Source: SYIM01 sp041182885 (GTDB lineage Bacteria > Pseudomonadota > Gammaproteobacteria > Burkholderiales > Burkholderiaceae_E). From it: 34,812 nucleotides of DNA. Below are positions 7,678-15,213 of the stretch, one piece after another. The notes under the pieces were generated by a model. The model had not been told where the DNA came from and made no database searches. It saw only the letters and a list, made by a program, of their open reading frames with translations. The stretch spans positions 1 to 34,812 of the forward strand of contig JBMSQB010000046.1 of NCBI GenBank assembly GCA_049423065.1. The letters are read 5' to 3'. The number at the start of each line of letters is the position of its first letter. The first letter of the stretch is position 1. The position numbers and the translations under genes were made by a program.

Positions 7678-9056
7678 GCAGGCCGCAAGGCGCGCAACCA
7701 CCGACCGAGCATCGTCACCGGTTCCTGGCTGTTCATCAGGTGGGGAAGCGCGCGCTCGAGCGCATCCACCGCTTCGGTGTCGAGCACGCGCGAAGCGTTG
7801 TCGCGGAATTTGGCGAGAATCCGCGTCGCCGAGGCCGGACGCGACGGATTGCCATCAACATCATCGATCCGCACCGAGCGCTCGCTGCCATCGGTAAGCG
7901 TACAGCGCACAACCGCCTCGAACCGCTCGGGAAATCGCGCATCCGCCAGAGGAATCCAGCGGACACGCTGCGCGAGCGCGCGAACCTCGGCCGATGCCGG
8001 CTGCTCGAACGTGGCGAGACTCACCGAACCCTCGACGAAACGGGTTGCCACGGTGACGGGCAGACTCCAGCGCGCCGCATGCCCGGTGGCCGGGTTCAGC
8101 ACCTGCTCCCAGGGCTCGCAGATCACGGGCGCAGCCCCGGCCGGCACCTCGCAAAGAATGCCGGCAATATTTTCGGCCTTGATTCCCGCATCGGCCAGCT
8201 GACCCGCTGCTTCGATGAACGCGTGCAGGTAGTGGCAGCACGGGAAAAACTTGAACGCCGCATCGGCCATATGCCACCGCGTGCCGAGCTCGGGCAGCAT
8301 GGCCCGCAGACGCGCTGCGGCATCGGCCTGATCGCTGAACTGCGCGAACAGGCCCCAGCGCCCCTCAAGCGAGGTCTCGGGGCCCGTGATGCCCGCCTGA
8401 GCAAGCGCGGCCGCGACCAGCCCGCCGTGCGCGGCCCAACCGGGGTTGAGCGACTTCACCGACGAACCGTTACTCAGAAATTCCATGACACCGGCAGACT
8501 GACTGAGCGCAATGCCGAGCGCATGGACGGTGTGCGTTTCATCCAGCCCGTCGAGCTCAGCGGCCACCAGCGCGGCAGCCATCGTGCCGGCCACCGACGT
8601 TGCCTGAAATCCGGTTGCGTGAAACCGGCCAGGGGCGGCGAGCCCGAGGAGGACCAGCGCTTCATAGCCGCGGGCATAGGCGGCCAGCATCGCCTCACCG
8701 CTTGCGCCCACCGACTCGGCTTTGGCAAGCGCCGCCGCAGCCACCACCGCACTGCCATGCATGATGGAACCGGTATGCGTGTCATCGAATTCGAGACTGT
8801 GAATGAGGCCGCCGTTGACCATCGCCGCATCGGCGGCACTTGCCCCGGCTTTCTGCCCCAGAACTGTGGCGCTCCCGCCCTGGGCCAGGGTGCCGCCGGC
8901 CTGCCGCCAGCCCGCACCCGAGCGCGACGCCGACGCCGCCAACCCCACCCCCAGCGCGTCGGTGAAATGGAGCGCGGCCGCGCGCGCCACCGCGGGCGGC
9001 AGCGACTCATTGGCCGTTCGGCGCAGGGCCTGCACCCACTCGCGCGCGAGTGTCAT
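7659..9056 (-). CDS. MmgE/PrpD family protein, first clade (DDTH motif)
   Basis: The 465-residue cytosolic protein belongs to the MmgE/PrpD family, which includes 2-methylcitrate dehydratase and cis-aconitate decarboxylase. The core signature HSLEFDDTHTGSIMHGSAVVAAAL (near residues 86-109) has the expected Asp-Asp-x-x-His and the later histidine. The KSLNPGWAAHGGLVAA segment and the FKFFPCCHYLHAFIEA segment match the second half of the active site. The ATG at 9056 overlaps the stop of the upstream paralogue by four bases. No methylcitrate genes such as prpB or prpC are nearby, so a role in propionate metabolism is not supported. A dehydratase or decarboxylase acting on another polycarboxylate is likelier. 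Confidence 0.92.
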   Translation of the reverse strand: MTLAREWVQALRRTANESLPPAVARAAALHFTDALGVGLAASASRSGAGWRQAGGTLAQGGSATVLGQKAGASAADAAMVNGGLIHSLEFDDTHTGSIMHGSAVVAAAALAKAESVGASGEAMLAAYARGYEALVLLGLAAPGRFHATGFQATSVAGTMAAALVAAELDGLDETHTVHALGIALSQSAGVMEFLSNGSSVKSLNPGWAAHGGLVAAALAQAGITGPETSLEGRWGLFAQFSDQADAAARLRAMLPELGTRWHMADAAFKFFPCCHYLHAFIEAAGQLADAGIKAENIAGILCEVPAGAAPVICEPWEQVLNPATGHAARWSLPVTVATRFVEGSVSLATFEQPASAEVRALAQRVRWIPLADARFPERFEAVVRCTLTDGSERSVRIDDVDGNPSRPASATRILAKFRDNASRVLDTEAVDALERALPHLMNSQEPVTMLGRWLRALRPAQAVMA

Positions 9057-10447
9057 GCCTTCGCCACGATGCGGGCCGCGGTTTCGCGCCAGCTGCGGGC
9101 GAGCGCCGGCGCTTCCCCTTCAATGAGGGCGGCAAGCTCGGTGGCGGCGCGAGGACAGTCAGCGCCGGCGTTATCGGCGAGTTTCGCGATCAGGGTGGGT
9201 TCATCAAACGGCTGATCGGCACCGCCCCGCGGGTTGAGAACGAACTCGGTGAGCGATGCGCCATCGCTGAACGTCCAGGTGACCCGGCCGGGGCGGTCAT
9301 GCGGCGGCGGCCCGGCCTCGGCGCAAGGCACGAGCCGTACACGCTCGCGCAGACGCGAGATACCGGGGTCAGCCAGCGTGTCAAACGTGAAGGCAGCGGC
9401 CCCGCCGGTTCCGAGGCGGGTCGTGGCCGCCACGGCATGCGGCATCGAGAACTTCGCCGACAGCACGGTTTCGGGTTCGACCGCGCTCAGTGCCAGCCCG
9501 GACGGCCCGGCCTCCACCACGATCTCGCGGATGTCGTCCACGCTTCGGCCGTCCAGCCGCTTGCGCAACTGCAGGCAGGCTTCGACCGCCGCATGCGCAT
9601 AGTTACAGCATGCAAACATCTTGTGATAGCCGCTTGCGACCGACCACACTTCCCCCAGGCCTGCAGTGAGCGCCTCGAGGCGCACCCGCGTGCGAAAGCT
9701 GGTGGCAAAGACATCGTGAATCGTGTGAATTCCCCCACCGATACCGGCCTCGGCCCAGTTGCACGCCTGCATGCCAATCCAGGCGCCCGCCGCCGTCCAG
9801 CCGTTGCGAACCAGCGATCCCTCTACCGCTGTATCAAACGGACCGGCGAAGGTCATGGAGGCAGCGCCGGTGACAGCGGCCTGCATGGTGGCGGCGGAAT
9901 GTCCGCGCACCAGCGACACCGCGACCGCTGCGCCGATCGTGGCAAACGCCGCGTGGGGATGCACGTAGAACCCTGGAAACGGATAGGCGAGAGCGATCCG
10001 GGTCGTCAATTCATAAGCGAGCGCGACCGCACGGACCACCTCTTCGGCGGTGAGGCCACGCGCCTCGGCCTCGGCAAGCAACGCCGGAATCGCGTAGGCG
10101 CCGCCGTGGCAGGAGGCGAGGCGAAAGCCTTCGTCGAGTTCACACCAGGTGATTGCCATGCCATTGGCGCAGGCAGCGGCGGCGCGATCGGTGACAGCGC
10201 CCGCGCGGGCGAACACTGTAGCCTCGCGCGCACCGCTTGCGGCGGCAAGAAACCCTGCGCGCGCCTTTTCAACCTGCGGCTCACGCGATCCGGCGATGAT
10301 CGCACCGATGTCGTCGGCAAGGATGGTGGCAGCGCGGCGCTGCGCAGCGCGCGGCAAGGGGCGGCTGGCCGCCTCCGCGGTCCAGTCGAACAGCGCCCTG
10401 AGCTCGCGCCCCGCGAGCTCTCGGCTTTCCTTCGGGTCGGCGCTCAT
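9053..10447 (-). CDS. MmgE/PrpD family protein, second clade (LDEG motif)
   Basis: This second MmgE/PrpD member has 464 residues from the ATG at 10447. An in-frame ATG at 10480, with GAGG about 10 bases before it, is an alternative start. The usual DDTH segment is replaced by WCELDEGFRLASCHGGAYAIPAL, a variant I associate with a different branch of the family. A GYHKMFACCNYAHAAVEA segment corresponds to the conserved FK-x-x-CC-x-x-H region. Similarity to its neighbour is low beyond these motifs, so the pair is an old divergence rather than a recent duplication. It is transcribed first, overlaps the next gene by four bases, and shares a short 74-bp upstream region with the divergent hydrolase. 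Confidence 0.9.
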   Translation of the reverse strand: MSADPKESRELAGRELRALFDWTAEAASRPLPRAAQRRAATILADDIGAIIAGSREPQVEKARAGFLAAASGAREATVFARAGAVTDRAAAACANGMAITWCELDEGFRLASCHGGAYAIPALLAEAEARGLTAEEVVRAVALAYELTTRIALAYPFPGFYVHPHAAFATIGAAVAVSLVRGHSAATMQAAVTGAASMTFAGPFDTAVEGSLVRNGWTAAGAWIGMQACNWAEAGIGGGIHTIHDVFATSFRTRVRLEALTAGLGEVWSVASGYHKMFACCNYAHAAVEACLQLRKRLDGRSVDDIREIVVEAGPSGLALSAVEPETVLSAKFSMPHAVAATTRLGTGGAAAFTFDTLADPGISRLRERVRLVPCAEAGPPPHDRPGRVTWTFSDGASLTEFVLNPRGGADQPFDEPTLIAKLADNAGADCPRAATELAALIEGEAPALARSWRETAARIVAKA

Positions 10448-10521
10448 CAGGATCACCCGCGTCTGTGAAAGGGGCCCCATGGTACAGTCGCCTCGACCCA
10501 GCCTCAAGGACTCCCGCAACG

Positions 10522-11373
10522 ATGAAGCGCGCCTACCTCAGCACCGGCATCGGTCAGATTCATCTCTACGAACACGGCCAGGGCGAAGCGGTTCTCATGC
10601 TGCATGAAACACCGCGCTCGGCCCGCAGCTTCGCACCGCTCATGCAGGCGCTCGGCTCACGATACCGTTCCATCGCGCCCGACAATCCGGGGTTCGGCAT
10701 GTCCGATCCGCTCCCCGAAGACGCCACCATGGAGAGCCTCGCACGCGTAATGGTGGAGGTCCTGGATGGCCTGCAGATCGAGCGCGCGCACCTGATCGGC
10801 TTTCACACCGGCAACAAGATCGCCGCAGCAATGGCGGCCCACCACCCCGATCGCGTTGCAAAGACGGTGCTGATCGGCATGACCCACAGCCTGGTGGTCT
10901 CCCGACGCGCCCGCAATGCGGCCATCATGGAAATTGTCCGCAGGCACTTTGGTGGCTTCGAGCCCACCGCGGACGGCAGTCATCTGCTTCGAACCTGGGG
11001 GGCAGACTTTGGCGCGCTTGCCGCGCTCTGGTGGAAGCCCGCGATGCTGGGGGCCGCCCAGATCGATGACCAGGCGCTTGTCGGTCAGGAGCAGCGTGCG
11101 GTTGAATCGATTCAGTGCCGGCGGGCCATTCGAAAAATCTACGCCATGAATTTTGACTTCGATCTCGCTGCCACACTTCGCCGCGTTCGCACCCCCACAC
11201 TGGTGATCGAATGCTGCGTGCCTGAAGAACTGCACCTGGGCCGCCAGGGCGAGAAAATGGTGGCTCTCATGCGCTCGGCAGAACTGCTCAGCCTTGATCA
11301 CGCGGGGTTTGATGCCACCGAGGCGCATGCCGCCACCATCGCGCGTGCATGCCGGCGCTTTTTCAGCCGCTAG
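10522..11373 (+). CDS. Alpha/beta-hydrolase-fold protein with a non-canonical nucleophile elbow
   Basis: The 283-residue protein has an alpha/beta-hydrolase layout: an LMLHETPRSARSF oxyanion region (25-37), IAPDNPGFGMSDPL (51-64) and LIGFHTGNKIAAAMA (91-105). In most members the elbow is G-x-Ser-x-G. Here it is Gly93-Phe-His95-Thr-Gly97, so the nucleophile position is His, with Thr next to it. The usual C-terminal catalytic Gly-His is also not obvious (LDHAGFDATEA instead). I chose the ATG at 10522 because an upstream GTG at 10465 adds 19 residues unlike the family; AAGGA lies about 12 bases before it. The next gene starts 26 bp downstream. It could be a divergent hydrolase, a lyase using the same fold, or a non-enzymatic relative. 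Confidence 0.85.
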   Translation: MKRAYLSTGIGQIHLYEHGQGEAVLMLHETPRSARSFAPLMQALGSRYRSIAPDNPGFGMSDPLPEDATMESLARVMVEVLDGLQIERAHLIGFHTGNKIAAAMAAHHPDRVAKTVLIGMTHSLVVSRRARNAAIMEIVRRHFGGFEPTADGSHLLRTWGADFGALAALWWKPAMLGAAQIDDQALVGQEQRAVESIQCRRAIRKIYAMNFDFDLAATLRRVRTPTLVIECCVPEELHLGRQGEKMVALMRSAELLSLDHAGFDATEAHAATIARACRRFFSR

Positions 11374-11399
11374 TCTTCCTTGCTCCACAGGACACACGC

Positions 11400-12239
11400 A
11401 TGGCTCCCATCCGGATCTGGCATCAGAGCTTCACCGACCTCACGGTCATGCCCATCTACCGCAAGACCCTCAGCGAGCACGCGCAGGCCGTGATGGGGTC
11501 CGAGGCCGAAGTTCGGGTTCACGGTCTTCGGCCTGGCACCTATGCCGAGGCCTGCGCACCGATCGCTGCAATCCGGCATCGCTGGGTAGCCGCCGTGCAG
11601 GAACTGCAGGTGGCAGACGCTGCGCTGGTGGCCGAGCGCGAGGGATTCCACGCCATGGCGATCGGCTGCTTCTTTGACCCGGGCCTGCGCGAGGCACGTT
11701 CGCTGGTCGAGATTCCGGTGGTGTCGCTGGGCGAAAGCTGCGCGCTTGCTGCGTGCTCCCTTGGCCGGCGTTTCGGCATGATCACGCTCTGCGCAGATCA
11801 GTCAGCCGATTACTCAGACATGATCCATGCCTACGGGCTGGAGCGGCGCTTTGCGGGCGCACTCGCCCTTGAGCCCGCCATTGACGAATTCGCGCTGGAA
11901 GCCGACGAGGACACCGCCCGCTCGATCGAAAACCGGTTTGACGAAGCCTGCACGCGAATGGTCGCCCAGGGCGCGGACATCATCATTCCTGCAGACGGCG
12001 TGCTCAATGAATTCCTGGTGCGGCGCGGACGGCTGAAGGCCCACGGCAACGTTCCCGTGATGGACAGCCTGGGCGTACTGTTTCAGCACGCCGCGTTCAT
12101 GGTCCGGATCGCCCGCTCCACCGGCGCGGGCGCGAGCCGCCTTCAGATGTACACCAAACCGCCGGCCGACATGATCGCGCATGTTCGCGGCGCAGCAGGC
12201 CTGCGACCGCTGGGGCACGATTTTTCAGGCGACCGCTGA
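11400..12239 (+). CDS. Asp/Glu/hydantoin racemase superfamily protein
   Basis: The 279-residue protein resembles the Asp/Glu/hydantoin racemase superfamily, which also holds maleate isomerase and arylmalonate decarboxylase. The first catalytic cysteine region is clear: AIGCFFDPGLREARS with Cys90, matching the hydantoin-racemase form of the motif. The second site, normally a G-C-x-G type loop, reads ADIIIPADGVLNEF (192-205) and has no cysteine. The enzyme therefore seems to have only one of the two proton-transfer cysteines, so a two-base racemase mechanism is unlikely. The ATG at 11400 is preferred over an upstream ATG at 11349 that lies inside the hydrolase gene. It is probably co-transcribed with the hydrolase. 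Confidence 0.87.
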   Translation: MAPIRIWHQSFTDLTVMPIYRKTLSEHAQAVMGSEAEVRVHGLRPGTYAEACAPIAAIRHRWVAAVQELQVADAALVAEREGFHAMAIGCFFDPGLREARSLVEIPVVSLGESCALAACSLGRRFGMITLCADQSADYSDMIHAYGLERRFAGALALEPAIDEFALEADEDTARSIENRFDEACTRMVAQGADIIIPADGVLNEFLVRRGRLKAHGNVPVMDSLGVLFQHAAFMVRIARSTGAGASRLQMYTKPPADMIAHVRGAAGLRPLGHDFSGDR

Positions 12240-12244
12240 GCGCA

Positions 12245-12278
12245 TGATGCGGGGCACGCGCGGAGCCTCGCCCCATCA
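12245..12278. terminator. Weak hairpin between convergent genes
   Basis: TGATG plus GGGGC (12245-12255, with a 2-nt bulge) can pair with GCCCCATCA (12270-12278), leaving a 14-nt loop. It lies between the racemase stop and the end of the converging dehydrogenase. There is no T-tract, so it is only a possible bidirectional transcription stop. Confidence 0.25.
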
Positions 12279-13343
12279 GCAGCTGAGCACCACTTTCCCG
12301 AAGAAGGCGCGCGACTCCACCAGCGCGTGCGCGCGTGCGGCGTTCTCCAGCGGAAAGACCGTGTCGATCACCGGCGCAAGCCGACCCTGTGCAATGAGCC
12401 CCATCACCTCCCGAAGCTCGGCGATCGAGGCATTTTTCGATCCCACCAGCTTCAGCTGACGGCGAAAGAACGGGATGATGTCAAACGGCACCACCTCGCC
12501 ACCGTGCCCGCCCACCGTGACCATCGTGCCATCGATGCACAGACATGCGAGGCTTTCGGTGAACAGGCTTCCGCCCACATGCTCCATCACCAGGTCGACG
12601 CCCCGGCCCGCGGTGATCGCCATCACCTGCTCCGAAAATCTCGGCTCGGTGCGATAGTTGATCAGGTGGTGGGCACCGAGTTGGCGGGCCCGTTCGAGCT
12701 TGTCGGCACTCCCGGCCGTGGCGATCACCGTGGCGCCTGCGAGCCGCGCGAGCTGTACCGCTGCGCTGCCGATGCCCGACCCGGCGGCCTGAATCAGCAC
12801 GGTCTGTCCAGCGCGCAGCGCCCCGCGGGTGATCAACACATGCCAGGCGGTACCGAACGCAATCTGGCTGGCGGCGGCCTGCTCAAATCCCACTGCGGCG
12901 GCAAGCGGATTGAGGGTGCTGACCGGGACGGTCACGTACTGCGCGTAACCACCCGGCAGGTCCATGCCAAAGTAGCCGCCCTGCTCGCACAGATTGTCGC
13001 GACCACTGATGCAGAACTCACAACGGCCGCAAGGCAGGCGACATGACACCCAGACGCGATCGCCCTCGCGAAGCGTGCCCGGCTCGCGCGATGGCCTGCC
13101 ACGCGCACTTCCCTCAAGCGGCCGCCCCAGGGCTGCGATCTCGCCCGCGAACTCGCGGCCCAGGATATGGGGAAAGCGGATCGGGACCCGCGAGGTGCCC
13201 GCCCGGACATCGATATCGACATGATTCACCCCGGTGGCGCGTACGCGCACCAGCGCTTCGCCGGGCCCGGGGACGGGGGTGTCTGTTTCTTCGCAGACCA
13301 GCACATCGGGGCTGCCGTGCTCGTGAAACCAGCTGACTTTCAT
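12276..13343 (-). CDS. Medium-chain (zinc-type) alcohol/quinone dehydrogenase-like oxidoreductase
   Basis: The frame is open further upstream, but the ATG at 13343 starts a standard 355-residue MDR protein (MKVSWFHEHG) and has AGGA five bases before it. The NAD(P)-binding fold is visible at LIQAAGSGIGSAAVQLARLAG. The structural-zinc cysteines are all present (Cys105, Cys108, Cys111, Cys119). The catalytic-zinc positions are not: the usual Cys and His of the alcohol dehydrogenases are Asn40 (GVNHVDID) and Arg63 (LGREFAGE), as in quinone-oxidoreductase-like MDRs. It probably reduces an activated C=C or C=O bond with NADPH. It is monocistronic and divergent from the second TRAP operon. Confidence 0.9.
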   Translation of the reverse strand: MKVSWFHEHGSPDVLVCEETDTPVPGPGEALVRVRATGVNHVDIDVRAGTSRVPIRFPHILGREFAGEIAALGRPLEGSARGRPSREPGTLREGDRVWVSCRLPCGRCEFCISGRDNLCEQGGYFGMDLPGGYAQYVTVPVSTLNPLAAAVGFEQAAASQIAFGTAWHVLITRGALRAGQTVLIQAAGSGIGSAAVQLARLAGATVIATAGSADKLERARQLGAHHLINYRTEPRFSEQVMAITAGRGVDLVMEHVGGSLFTESLACLCIDGTMVTVGGHGGEVVPFDIIPFFRRQLKLVGSKNASIAELREVMGLIAQGRLAPVIDTVFPLENAARAHALVESRAFFGKVVLSC

Positions 13344-13465
13344 GCGTATCCTGTGGGTGATTGGCCGTGCGCCAGCCTGGTGCGGCCATGAACGATCTGC
13401 GAGGATACGTGGAAGCGCGCGGCCCATGAAACCCTGTCGAGAAACCCCGCAGCGCCAAGGTGTCC

Positions 13466-13494
13466 TTGACATTTTGACCGGGCACGGCGAGATT
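13466..13494 (+). promoter_or_regulatory. Possible promoter of the second TRAP operon
   Basis: A perfect TTGACA (13466-13471) is followed after 17 bp by GAGATT (13489-13494), a poor -10 match (three of six). Transcription would begin near 13501, about 30 nt before the dctP start. An 8-bp inverted pair CGTATCCT (13345-13352) and AGGATACG (13402-13409) also lies in this 187-bp divergent region, though one arm is the ribosome site of the dehydrogenase gene. Confidence 0.35.
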
Positions 13495-13530
13495 GCCGGC
13501 AGTCTTGCTAGCCACCCATAGGAGTCATAC

Positions 13531-14562
13531 ATGAAACGCAGCCTCCGCGTGATGCTGAAGTCTGTTGCTGCCGGCGCGATCGGCCTGTCGATCGCGGGGG
13601 CCGCCGCTGCCCAACCAAAGTTCCAGCTTCGCTGGGGTCACTACCTGCCCGACGGCCCGTTCCTGCAGCTTGAAAAAGACTTTGCGGCCAATATCGAAAA
13701 ACGTACCAATGGCCAGGTGAAGATCGACATCACCTTTGCGGAAGGTCTGGGCAAGGGTACCGAGCTTCTTATGCTGACCGCGCGCGGCGGCATCGACATG
13801 ACCGCTACCGCTCCGGGCTACAACCCGGATCAGCTGCGCTACTGGCGCGCCTTCCAGACGCCTCTGGTGTTCAACAACACCAAGCAGGTGATCGAGGTGC
13901 TGGAGAAGGTGGTCGAGGAGTTTCCGGTCTATCGCGGCGAAATGGACAAGATCGGCGTCGTCTGGCTGTTCCAGCAGCCACTGGGCGAGTACTACCTGAG
14001 CGGCGCATCGCCTGCGTGCACAGCAATTGCCGATCTCAAGGGCAAGAAGGCGCGAAGCTTTGGCGCCGACATCCCCAAGGCCTTCACCGCCATCGGCGCG
14101 GTTCCGGTCACGGTTCCGCCGGTGGGCGTGTATGAGGCGCTGAAAACCGGCAACCTCGATTACTCGTTCATCAACCCGGGCAACATCCAGTCGCTCAAAC
14201 TGAACGAGGTGGCGAAAAACCACTGCGGTCCGGTGATGGCAATTTCAGGCCACAACATCACGATCAGCAAGCGCACCTGGGCAAGGCTGCCTGCCGACAT
14301 CCAGAAAATCTTCCTCGAGGAGGGCAAGGCCACGCAACAGGCCTACATGAACTGGGTGACCGATTTCGAAACCAAGGCGGTTGCCAACATGCGCGCACAG
14401 GGCGCAAATGTGGTGCCCATCTCTGCACCCGAACTCGCCAAGTGGCGCGCGGCCGCGCCCGACTTCCTCGCCGAATGGGAGAAAGCCACCGCCGCGGCAA
14501 CGGGCGATGCGGAAACGCCCCGCAAGGTGGCTGCCCGCTGGCGCGAACTGATCGGCAAGTAA
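13531..14562 (+). CDS. dctP: TRAP transporter substrate-binding protein (DctP family)
   Basis: This is the periplasmic receptor of the second TRAP system, 343 residues. A Sec signal (hydrophobic SVAAGAIGLSIAGAAAAQ, cleavage near residue 28) is followed by a DctP fold: LRWGHYLPDGPFLQLEKDF, IADLKGKKARSFGADIPKAF near residue 165, and TGNLDYSFINPGN. The ATG follows an AGGAG by about 8 bases. It is only distantly related to the dctP at 2592-3653, so the two systems probably see different substrates. A strong terminator hairpin lies directly after this gene, before dctQ, which should give more receptor than permease. Confidence 0.94.
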   Translation: MKRSLRVMLKSVAAGAIGLSIAGAAAAQPKFQLRWGHYLPDGPFLQLEKDFAANIEKRTNGQVKIDITFAEGLGKGTELLMLTARGGIDMTATAPGYNPDQLRYWRAFQTPLVFNNTKQVIEVLEKVVEEFPVYRGEMDKIGVVWLFQQPLGEYYLSGASPACTAIADLKGKKARSFGADIPKAFTAIGAVPVTVPPVGVYEALKTGNLDYSFINPGNIQSLKLNEVAKNHCGPVMAISGHNITISKRTWARLPADIQKIFLEEGKATQQAYMNWVTDFETKAVANMRAQGANVVPISAPELAKWRAAAPDFLAEWEKATAAATGDAETPRKVAARWRELIGK

Positions 14563-14579
14563 TCTCTCTCGCCGGGCCT

Positions 14580-14614
14580 CGACCACCGCCCGACACGGCG
14601 GTGGTCGTTTTCTT
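14580..14614 (+). terminator. Intrinsic terminator/attenuator between dctP and dctQ
   Basis: An 11-bp perfect stem, CGACCACCGCC (14580-14590) with GGCGGTGGTCG (14597-14607), closes a 6-nt loop and is followed by TTTTCTTT. This is a textbook Rho-independent terminator placed inside the TRAP operon, 17 bp after the dctP stop and just before the dctQ ribosome site. Confidence 0.85.
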
Positions 14615-14626
14615 TGGAAGCCCCTG

Positions 14627-15163
14627 ATGAAACGTTTCAACCAGCTGGTACAGACCTCGGCGCTGGGTCTGCTGCTGCTCGGCGCAGTGGGACTGATCCT
14701 GTCGATGGTGCTGGGCTTTGCCGACGTGGTCGGCACCAAATTCCTCGATTACCCTGTGCCGGGAACCCTTGAATTCACCGAGAGCACCATGGTCCTGGTG
14801 GTGTTCGGCGCGCTGGCTTTCACACAATCGAAGCGCGGCCATATCCGGGTCGAGGTTTTCTACAATTTCGGCGGTCCGCGCACGCGTGCCTTGTTCGATG
14901 CCTTCACGCATGGGGTGGCACTGATCTATTTCGGACTGCTCTGCTGGCTGGGCATACAGGAAGCGATTTACAGCTGGGAGATCTCGGAGGCCTCCATGGG
15001 TACCATCCGGTTTCCGCTCTTCCCTGCGCGCGCCCTGCTCGCGGTGGGTACTGCACTGCTTCTGCTTCAGCTGGTCATCGATATTGCGGGCGATCTGGCC
15101 CGTGCCGTTCGGGGCGATGAGGGATCGAGCGCACCTTCTCCCGACTCCCAGGCGTTCCAGTAA
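14627..15163 (+). CDS. dctQ: TRAP transporter small permease subunit (DctQ family)
   Basis: A 178-residue membrane protein with four hydrophobic segments, at about residues 13-35, 52-68, 90-110 and 132-153, and the DctQ-type run FADVVGTKFLDYPVPGTLEF after the first helix. The charged tail (GDEGSSAPSPDS) is cytoplasmic or disordered. GGAAG lies six bases before the ATG, directly after the T-tract of the terminator, so expression depends on read-through or on a separate start. It partners the DctM encoded 50 bp downstream. Confidence 0.92.
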   Translation: MKRFNQLVQTSALGLLLLGAVGLILSMVLGFADVVGTKFLDYPVPGTLEFTESTMVLVVFGALAFTQSKRGHIRVEVFYNFGGPRTRALFDAFTHGVALIYFGLLCWLGIQEAIYSWEISEASMGTIRFPLFPARALLAVGTALLLLQLVIDIAGDLARAVRGDEGSSAPSPDSQAFQ

Positions 15164-15213
15164 CTCTGCCAAACGCGGCCTGAACCGCCCTCCCACCTGC
15201 TCCAGGATTGCCC

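Noticed and set aside
7659..10447. Methylcitrate cycle (prpD) assignment
   Set aside because: No prpB, prpC, acnD or prpR nearby, and the two MmgE/PrpD proteins belong to different branches.
7644..10468. Two long plus-strand open frames (523 and 472 codons) opposite the MmgE/PrpD genes
   Set aside because: Both mirror well-conserved minus-strand genes, are rich in Arg, Gly and His, and show no domain signature.
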